Assembly: GCA_021443045.1 (NCBI GenBank) | Contig: JABUUT010000014.1 | Location: 53,919 to 65,539 of the forward strand | Length of the DNA: 11,621 nucleotides | Reading direction: 5' to 3' | Source of the DNA: Fibrobacteraceae bacterium | Lineage (GTDB): Bacteria > Fibrobacterota > Fibrobacteria > Fibrobacterales > Fibrobacteraceae | Shown: piece after piece, positions 6,475 through 11,621 of the stretch | Layout of the letters: every line of letters starts with the position of its first letter | Position numbering within the stretch: the first letter of the stretch is position 1 | The notes under the pieces: generated by a model | What the model was told of the DNA's origin: nothing | What the model saw: the letters and a program-made list of their open reading frames with translations, nothing else | Databases searched by the model: none | Position numbers and translations under genes: made by a program

Positions 6475-9400
6475 ATGAAAAATACAATGGCAAAATTCGT
6501 TTCCCTGGCAGTGCTTTGCTGCTCTGTCTCAGCTATGGGCGCTGCCACTGGTTTTCCGGAACCGGAAAACCCGGCTTCCGGTATTTGGATTCAGCAGGTA
6601 GGCAATATTGCACCCCATGCTTCCACTAAGGCTACCTTGTACTACACCAAGTATGCAAACTACAAGACCGATGCCGTAAAGTCGTTGGAATACTACTACG
6701 ATGGTGCTGGGTACTTGCAGCTACTGAACAAGAAGAGCCTTTGTGGTAAAGATAATGGCATGGATGGCGCCGATGGTATTATACACCACCCCAATGGAGA
6801 CTTGGTTGTGGCCGCTCAGGGTACATCTGTTCACCTGATTGATAAGGAGGGGGGCTCCAGGTGCGTGGAAAGAACCACCACCACCTCTTATGGTCATGGC
6901 GTATGGCACTTGATGTTAGACCCAAACCACAGATGGCTTTGGGCTGCCGGTATTCCAGGGCAGCTCCACCGCATTGATTTGCAGAATGCTTCGGGCCAGC
7001 TGGATACTTTAGGTAAGAGTTATGAAATTACCCTTACCAACGACGCTTCCAACCGTGTTAAGAATGACTTGATTACTACAGTTATTTGGGATGATGAAGG
7101 AAATGCTTTCTACACCTATTCCGATTACTATGGTGGTGGCTGTGAAATGAACAACAAAAACGAAGCCTGCTCAGAAGATGCAAAGGCAAAAGCAAGAGCA
7201 AAGGCCCATTTTGGCTACATCAGTGATACGATATGGACAAAAATAACTGACAGTAACAGCAAGAATAATCTTTGCAAAACCTGCACTATAGGTAAGGATT
7301 CAGTTATAACCCAGCTGACCAAGAAGATTCTCATTGATTCCTTGGAAGGTGCCCACGGTGGAACCTATGATCCTTATTCCAAAACCATCTTTGTGTTTGG
7401 CGGTGCCCGCATTGTTCAAATTCGCCCCTACAAGTCTGGTGGGCAAATGAAGGCCGAAGTGATTGCCTACATAGACCTTCGCGAGTTTTTCTTTGATGAA
7501 TCTACCACCAATTTAACTGGCCCTAGAACATCTGGTGTGGGTTGGCGCCTAGACCAAGGTACTGTTGATGGATACGGTCACCTGTTTGTGGCAAGTAGTA
7601 CTGGCCACTTGCTGTTTATTGACTATGCTGCCAATAAAGACAAGAAGATAGACAACAATGTGTTGGTCCACTTGCAGTGGATTGACGATTATCTTGATGA
7701 CGTGGCCCCCCTTTCTGGCGTGGGCGTCATTCGCTCTGGTGCCAGCACGGGTACCGATTACGAGTTCTCCAGCAATTCTTACGGGTTTAGTTCTTCTCGC
7801 GTTGTCTATCAGGGGTCTTCTAGCAGCAAGCCTACTTCCAGTGGCTCTACCTCTTCCAATAGCAACGGCAATTCCAGTGCCGGAGGTAGTGGCAATAGTT
7901 CTGGAGGTGGTAATGGCACCAGCTCCGCAGGCGGCAGCGGTACCAGTTCTATAGGCGGCAATCCAGGCAGTTCAGCCGGTGGCGGAAGCGGCACCAGCTC
8001 CGCAGGCGGCAGTGGTACCAGTTCTATTGGAGGCAATCCTGGTAGTTCCGCCGGTGGCGGAAGCGGCACCAGCTCCGCTGGTGGTAGCACCAACAGTTCT
8101 GCTGGTGGAAGCGGCAGTGGCACAAGTTCTGCAGGTGGAAGCAATCCAGGCTCCAGCAACTCTAATGCAGGTTACTCCTCCAGCAACAAGGGCGGTGGAT
8201 TTGATATAGATGACCAGTCCAGTTCCTCCAACAAGTATAGCGGATTTGTAGACTTTGGCGATGACGATGACTCCGGCCTTGATTTTTACCCATCTACAGA
8301 AAAATACGATCAGGGTGACTCTGTGGTAGGCGAAGTGGTAATCCTCCTTCCAGTAGATTCCGCATCGGGCACTCCAGGTACAGTAACCATAGGTGAAAAT
8401 GTGTACCTTATTGATAACAAAGTGGATAATGTAAAGCCAATGTCTTTTGATTACAATGGCAATGTTCCCGATTCAGCCCGGGTGGGTGAGCTTGTGGCCA
8501 TTCGGCTTGATTCTTCCAAGGTGGCTCAATACTTTGGCGATAGCGTAAGCTCCCTTACCTTTGCCACCAGTACAGATGGGCTCACTTTGATTGACCCAGA
8601 AAATCCAGTTCCTGGCGATACCATTCGTGTGGCCGCCGACGGCTCCATAACGGTTTGGGTAACAGCCGATGAAATTGTTCATGGTGGAAGTATTGTCGTT
8701 GTTGGTGACAAGGGCGGTGCCGTAATCATTGACAATATCAACTTCTATGACCCCATTCCAGAAGCGGATAAGGGTTACATTAAGGATTCCGATGATGATG
8801 CCTTGCTGGATTACGTAGAAATTATGCTGAAGGATTCCTTGCCTTCGGATATTAAGATTCGGCAGATTTCTATTGTGGTGAATGGCGACACCATTGTTGT
8901 TCCTTCTGTTCCTGATGTGGTTGGCAAAAAGGTGATGGTAAGCGACGTTCCTGGTTCCAAGCTTCCTGAAAAGTTCCCGGAAGATGCCTTTGCCATTATC
9001 ACCTATGTGGATGCCAACGATGTAGTATACTATCGCAATGCCAGCTTGGTGGAACTGGGAAGTCAAATTATCGATGGTGCCTATGCCATTAGAAATCTCA
9101 AGGGTAAAGATTCCTTGTTTGTAAAGTTCAATGTGGATTTGATTCCTGCCGATATTACAGACCCCGACATGATTATTATGCTCAAGCAGGGGGCAAAGCG
9201 TTTTGGCTTTGATTTGGATCAGGTTTCAAACATCTACATGCCCTCAAAGAATCTGTTGATCTTTGTTGGGGATTCTCTGGGCCTTAAGGGAGACCTGAAG
9301 GATAGCGTTTCCTTGTATCCCAGCGTTTCGTTCCATAATTTGGAATACATTACCGCCGATGAATTTGAACGGGAAGTTCCTGTAACGGTAATAGACAGAG

Positions 9401-10635
9401 TTCCAAAGGTTGTGGATGTGGAATACTGGGATACCGATGGAGATGGTAACCTAGACCAGATTGTGACCAACTTTAGCAAGAAATTGACCCGGGAAGAGTT
9501 GGATATGATTTACATAGCCTTCCCATGGTACAGTTCCCGTGGTATGGTGGTGCAGTTGCAGGCCAAGTCTTCTTCTTTGCGCCTAGATACAGCCGATGCT
9601 TCTAAGGTTATTTGGGATGTGTATTCCATTGACCCGTTGATTAGCCGTGTAACAGGCATTAGTGATGAATTGCCCTTGGCTACGGTGTACACTTACTATG
9701 ATGTAATGGGAGAAACCTTTATAACCGAAGATAATGCTCCCTTGGTAGACAAGATGTCTCCTGTAATTGTTGGAGCCCAGTTGGATTACGGTAAAAAGGC
9801 TGATACCCTGCGGGTGACCTTCTCTGAGGCTATTTTGTACCAAGATTTGAAGGGGCGGGATTTCTTCTCCTACATTCACGGTCAAGATACCCTGGATTTG
9901 CTGCCGAAGGAAATTATATGGTCTAAGGATGGCAAGGTGGCTACCCTGATTATTGATGGCAACCTGTCTACCATTTTGCCGGGAGACTCCCTGATGGTGG
10001 TAAAGGGTGAAAAGAGTGTGGTTAAGGATAACTTTGGCAATATTGCTGGTGAAAAGCCTTCTCCAGTGGTTATCTCTGGTTTGCTGAACCACTTGGTAGA
10101 GTCTACTAAAATGGGTACCTTTGATGTGGATGGCGAAAATGGGGATGGCGTGGCTTACAAGACTCTAAGCTCTGTGAACCTGCGCTATGTGCCAAATAGC
10201 ACCACCAAGGAAGACCTTGAAAAAGAAGGCTCCTTGGGGCAGCTAGTTCAGCTTGGCGAACGCTTTGTTCCTCAACTTTTGGATGCAGCCCAGGTTTCTG
10301 CCGATGGCTCCTTTGATCCTTCTGTACTAGATTCCCTGAATCCAAAGAATGTGTACATTTCTTTTGTGGTGAACTACTTTGACCATTTGGGTCAATATGT
10401 GAACGATACCACCATTACCGTGTCTTGTGCAGACTTTAAGTTCGGTGGAAACTGCCTGAATACCGACAAGAAGGTGTTTGTGAACTGGAACTTTAAGGAT
10501 GCCAACGGACGCTTTGTTGGAAATGGCGTTTACATGGTGAACTTTAAATTGGTGGTTCGCTACGAAAAGAAGAAGATACAAGAAGAAATGAAGGACAAAT
10601 GGGGTGTAAGGCGTAAAAAACACTCCAAAAAATAG
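6475..10635 (+). CDS. Secreted protein: propeller-like head, Ser/Gly linker, Ig-like/Ca-loop backbone, FlgD-like C-terminus
   Basis: A 1386-residue exported protein. Residues 1-23 form a signal peptide (cleavage near SAMGA). About 30-440 is a repetitive beta-rich region (GIIHHPNGDLVVAAQG, HLMLDPNHRWLWAAG, TVIWDDEGNAFYTYSD, DGYGHLFVASSTGHLLFID) typical of a beta-propeller. About 446-590 is a low-complexity Ser/Gly linker with a 25-residue repeat. From about 600 the backbone matches the upstream 908-aa protein: Ig-like block, Asp loops at 771-779 and 986-994 (DTDGDGNLD), D-K-M-S-P-V-I (1092-1098), and the C-terminal WNFKDANGR...GNGVY (1338-1353) ending near WGVRR and a Lys-rich tail. AGAGGG-type Shine-Dalgarno (6462-6467, AGAGGG) precedes ATG 6475; M5 is a poorer start. 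It is probably a surface protein whose head binds a ligand or polysaccharide. Propeller assignment is by pattern only; the ligand is unknown. A terminator follows at 10666-10693. Confidence 0.85.
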   Translation: MKNTMAKFVSLAVLCCSVSAMGAATGFPEPENPASGIWIQQVGNIAPHASTKATLYYTKYANYKTDAVKSLEYYYDGAGYLQLLNKKSLCGKDNGMDGADGIIHHPNGDLVVAAQGTSVHLIDKEGGSRCVERTTTTSYGHGVWHLMLDPNHRWLWAAGIPGQLHRIDLQNASGQLDTLGKSYEITLTNDASNRVKNDLITTVIWDDEGNAFYTYSDYYGGGCEMNNKNEACSEDAKAKARAKAHFGYISDTIWTKITDSNSKNNLCKTCTIGKDSVITQLTKKILIDSLEGAHGGTYDPYSKTIFVFGGARIVQIRPYKSGGQMKAEVIAYIDLREFFFDESTTNLTGPRTSGVGWRLDQGTVDGYGHLFVASSTGHLLFIDYAANKDKKIDNNVLVHLQWIDDYLDDVAPLSGVGVIRSGASTGTDYEFSSNSYGFSSSRVVYQGSSSSKPTSSGSTSSNSNGNSSAGGSGNSSGGGNGTSSAGGSGTSSIGGNPGSSAGGGSGTSSAGGSGTSSIGGNPGSSAGGGSGTSSAGGSTNSSAGGSGSGTSSAGGSNPGSSNSNAGYSSSNKGGGFDIDDQSSSSNKYSGFVDFGDDDDSGLDFYPSTEKYDQGDSVVGEVVILLPVDSASGTPGTVTIGENVYLIDNKVDNVKPMSFDYNGNVPDSARVGELVAIRLDSSKVAQYFGDSVSSLTFATSTDGLTLIDPENPVPGDTIRVAADGSITVWVTADEIVHGGSIVVVGDKGGAVIIDNINFYDPIPEADKGYIKDSDDDALLDYVEIMLKDSLPSDIKIRQISIVVNGDTIVVPSVPDVVGKKVMVSDVPGSKLPEKFPEDAFAIITYVDANDVVYYRNASLVELGSQIIDGAYAIRNLKGKDSLFVKFNVDLIPADITDPDMIIMLKQGAKRFGFDLDQVSNIYMPSKNLLIFVGDSLGLKGDLKDSVSLYPSVSFHNLEYITADEFEREVPVTVIDRVPKVVDVEYWDTDGDGNLDQIVTNFSKKLTREELDMIYIAFPWYSSRGMVVQLQAKSSSLRLDTADASKVIWDVYSIDPLISRVTGISDELPLATVYTYYDVMGETFITEDNAPLVDKMSPVIVGAQLDYGKKADTLRVTFSEAILYQDLKGRDFFSYIHGQDTLDLLPKEIIWSKDGKVATLIIDGNLSTILPGDSLMVVKGEKSVVKDNFGNIAGEKPSPVVISGLLNHLVESTKMGTFDVDGENGDGVAYKTLSSVNLRYVPNSTTKEDLEKEGSLGQLVQLGERFVPQLLDAAQVSADGSFDPSVLDSLNPKNVYISFVVNYFDHLGQYVNDTTITVSCADFKFGGNCLNTDKKVFVNWNFKDANGRFVGNGVYMVNFKLVVRYEKKKIQEEMKDKWGVRRKKHSKK
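7915..8088 (+). repeat. 75-bp tandem repeat in the Ser/Gly linker
   Basis: Two near-identical 75-bp units (7915-7989 and 7990-8064) and a partial third (from 8065) encode the same 25-residue unit, which begins GTSSAGGSGTSS and ends GSSAGGGS, at residues 481-505 and 506-530. The units differ mainly at silent third positions. The reading frame is preserved, so change in copy number would only lengthen or shorten the linker. Confidence 0.9.
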
Positions 10636-10665
10636 GGAAATGAGCACCTTTATATAAATTATTTT

Positions 10666-10693
10666 AAAACCTGCAAAAAATGCAGGTTTTTTT
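10666..10693 (+). terminator. Rho-independent terminator of the secreted-protein operon
   Basis: A 10-bp perfect stem, AAAACCTGCA (10666-10675) with TGCAGGTTTT (10681-10690), an A5 loop, and a run of seven T ending at 10693. It lies 31 bp after the 1386-aa gene and upstream of the barrel gene, so it separates the two transcription units. Confidence 0.9.
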
Positions 10694-10695
10694 GT

Positions 10696-10738
10696 TATAT
10701 TTTGTAAAGCGATTTTTACACCCCTAATGGGGAAAGGA
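10696..10738 (+). promoter_or_regulatory. Candidate -10 box and ribosome-binding site of the barrel gene
   Basis: TATATT (10696-10701) just after the terminator could be a -10 box; no matching -35 is visible, since that position falls inside the terminator stem. AAAGGA (10733-10738), 7 bp before ATG 10746, is a clear Shine-Dalgarno. The intervening leader contains an ACACCCC...GGGG patch (10717-10732). Confidence 0.4.
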
Positions 10739-10745
10739 TAGAAAA

Positions 10746-11336
10746 ATGAAAAAGGTTGTTTTGGCCCTCATGGTTTTGCTTTTTGCTCAGGCTTCCTTTG
10801 CCATGCAGAAAGGGGTGCGCTTGGGAGAAGGTCTCGGCTTCTTCAGTGGCGATGACAAGGGAGGTGTTATCGATGAAATTGGTTCCAACTCTGCGGTTAC
10901 CTTTGAAATGGGATTCCCCATTAACGATCTTATTGTAATCCACCCAGCAGTGGGTATGGGTTTTGATATTTATACCTACGAATACGATGATGATGATGAT
11001 TCTTCTGTTAGCTTACTGTTTTTGCGAATTGACATGCCTGTTATGGTACAGTTCCGTGTGGTTAAGGGCCTCTTCTTTGATGCGGGTATAGACCTTAGTA
11101 TGAATGTTCTTAGCGGTTTGCTCTATTCTTATGACGATGATTCCAAGTTTGAAGATGATAATGTGGATGATTCGACCTTTGAACTAGGCCTTATTTTTGG
11201 TGTTGGCTATCGCCTTAGCTTTGGCCTTGGCTTTGACATCCGCTATATTATGGGCTTGACCAACGAACTGGATGAAGCTTCGAAAAACGACTATTCTCAG
11301 CACAAGATTCAGTTTGGTATCAGCTTTGTTCGCTAA
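10746..11336 (+). CDS. Small outer-membrane beta-barrel protein (porin-like)
   Basis: A 196-residue exported protein. Residues 1-19 form a signal peptide (MKKVVLALM..., ending SFA, then MQKG). The mature part alternates amphipathic strands and loops typical of an eight-strand outer-membrane barrel: VTFEMGFPI, IHPAVGMGFDIYTYEY, SLLFLRIDMPVMVQFRV, LFFDAGIDLSMNVL, TFELGLIFGVGYRLSF, GFDIRYIMGL and a final QFGISFV strand. It resembles the small 'outer membrane protein beta-barrel' families. Two loops are strikingly acidic: a YDDDDD run at about residue 80 and a DDDSKFEDDNVDDS stretch at about 131-144; such loops could bind cations or an extracellular partner. A Shine-Dalgarno at 10733-10738 supports the start. 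It is flanked by terminators on both sides, so it is transcribed alone, downstream of the secreted-protein pair. No enzyme function is suggested. Confidence 0.85.
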   Translation: MKKVVLALMVLLFAQASFAMQKGVRLGEGLGFFSGDDKGGVIDEIGSNSAVTFEMGFPINDLIVIHPAVGMGFDIYTYEYDDDDDSSVSLLFLRIDMPVMVQFRVVKGLFFDAGIDLSMNVLSGLLYSYDDDSKFEDDNVDDSTFELGLIFGVGYRLSFGLGFDIRYIMGLTNELDEASKNDYSQHKIQFGISFVR

Positions 11337-11364
11337 TAAATTTTAAGCCAAAATTAAAGCAGAG

Positions 11365-11395
11365 AAAAATCCCGCACATGGTTGTGGGATTTTTT
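11365..11395 (+). terminator. Rho-independent terminator of the barrel gene
   Basis: A 12-bp stem with one G-T wobble, AAAAATCCCGCA (11365-11376) against TTGTGGGATTTTT (11383-11394), a 6-nt loop and a T-tract, 28 bp after the barrel stop codon. The A-run on the left arm means it could also stop transcripts from the other strand. Confidence 0.9.
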
Positions 11396-11410
11396 AATAC
11401 TGTTTTCCAG

Positions 11411-11532
11411 GATTCTTCAGGGCTAAGCCCTTCAGGATGGACTTCCTTCTGTCACCCTGGAGCGAGCATTTCGAGTGATAGGGTCCATGGAGTTATGGAT
11501 TCTAGCTGTCCTTCGGACAGTTCCGCCAGCGG
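11411..11532. repeat. Intergenic cluster of short inverted repeats
   Basis: No credible gene is present. Five hairpins follow one another: AGGGC/GCCCT (11419-11431), ACCCT/AGGGT (11454-11484), TCCAT/ATGGA (11484-11499), CTGTCC/GGACAG (11506-11520) and CCGC/GCGG (11523-11532). The ACCCTGGAGCGAGC...CGAGTGATAGGG core is reminiscent of dispersed intergenic repeats of the GTCATCCTGAGCG type seen in several Bacteroidota and relatives. Whether it recurs in this genome cannot be seen from one window. Confidence 0.5.
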
Positions 11533-11547
11533 CTCGGTCAAATTAGT

Positions 11548-11578
11548 TGTCTGTTGTCAGTAGTCAGTATTTAGTATG
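11548..11578. repeat. Degenerate short tandem repeat (TCAGTAG-like)
   Basis: Between 11550 and 11577 the motif TCAGTA occurs twice, followed by a decayed TTAGTA copy, giving a 7-8-bp tandem repeat. It sits between the inverted-repeat cluster and the hairpin at 11579-11596. No coding potential is seen. Confidence 0.4.
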
Positions 11579-11601
11579 GCGAGTCTGGTGACTCGCTTTT
11601 T
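11579..11601 (+). terminator. Terminator-like hairpin near the window end
   Basis: A 7-bp perfect GC-rich stem, GCGAGTC (11579-11585) with GACTCGC (11590-11596), a TGGT loop and five T. It is 240 bp past the barrel gene, whose own terminator is closer, so it may be a backup or belong to the repeat block. A further GGGCC-AAA-GGCCC hairpin ends the window (11609-11621), with TATAAT at 11601-11606 between them but no -35 partner. Confidence 0.5.
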
Positions 11602-11621
11602 ATAATACGGGCCAAAGGCCC

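Noticed and set aside
6475..6546. Lipoprotein signal in the 1386-aa protein (LAVLCCS)
   Set aside because: Residues before the cysteines do not fit the lipobox, which needs a small residue at -1; an ordinary signal peptidase I site fits better.
7915..8088. CRISPR array
   Set aside because: Direct repeats are contiguous without unique spacers and lie inside an intact coding frame; no cas gene is present.
7658..8209. Pro/Leu-rich minus-strand and Ala/Val/Pro-rich plus-strand ORFs over the Ser/Gly linker
   Set aside because: They are alternative-frame readings of the GC-rich 75-bp repeat; their repetitiveness follows from the linker DNA.
8473..9066. 197-codon minus-strand ORF inside the 1386-aa gene
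   Set aside because: Antisense shadow of the backbone region; no motif and no upstream signals.
11378..11563. 61-codon ORF after the barrel gene
   Set aside because: It begins inside the terminator hairpin and runs through the inverted repeats; composition is that of the repeat block, and there is no ribosome site.
11601..11606. TATAAT as a promoter -10 box at the window end
   Set aside because: The sequence 17 bp upstream (11578-11583) is the hairpin arm and does not resemble a -35 box.

Overview
The window looks like chromosomal DNA of a Fibrobacter-type bacterium (Fibrobacterota). Evidence: moderate GC; long secreted proteins with Ser/Gly-rich linkers built on SSAGG and GTSS motifs; Asp-rich 'DxNGDG..D' loops between Ig-like domains; and a W-N-x3-D/A-x-G-R..G.GVY (FlgD-type Ig) domain at the C-termini of two secreted proteins. 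This assignment is inference from style, not from a search.

Layout. 139-822 (+) encodes an atypical short-chain dehydrogenase-like NAD(P)-binding protein. 823-1098 is non-coding apart from a bidirectional terminator (991-1017) and a minus-strand tRNA-Gly(GCC) at 1025-1097. The tRNA has a consensus-perfect sigma70 promoter (TTGACA-17-TATAAT) whose -35 box contains the stop codon of the gene before it. That gene (1136-2206, -) is a four-helix membrane class III nucleotide cyclase. A 58-codon two-helix membrane ORF (2210-2386, -) precedes it in the same frame, separated by one TAA and three bases. Divergent from this pair is hemW (2453-3625, +).

The right half is a secreted-protein locus. Genes of 908 aa (3730-6456) and 1386 aa (6475-10635) lie 18 bp apart and form an operon. 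They are paralogues over about 600 residues: five sequence landmarks occur in the same order at nearly the same spacing. The second adds a propeller-like head of about 420 residues and a Ser/Gly linker containing a 75-bp tandem repeat. A strong terminator follows, then a separate gene for a small outer-membrane beta-barrel with Asp-rich loops (10746-11336) and its own terminator. The last 225 bp (11396-11621) is a gene-free block of short inverted repeats and a degenerate short tandem repeat.

How the parts may work together: the tandem pair looks like a two-component, calcium-stabilised extracellular structure or adhesin, with one member carrying a binding head. The barrel could be a neighbouring surface partner. 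The left half is ordinary housekeeping and signalling, but holds the split cyclase frame, a tRNA-Gly with C instead of T at position 55, and a possible tRNA 3'-end duplication.
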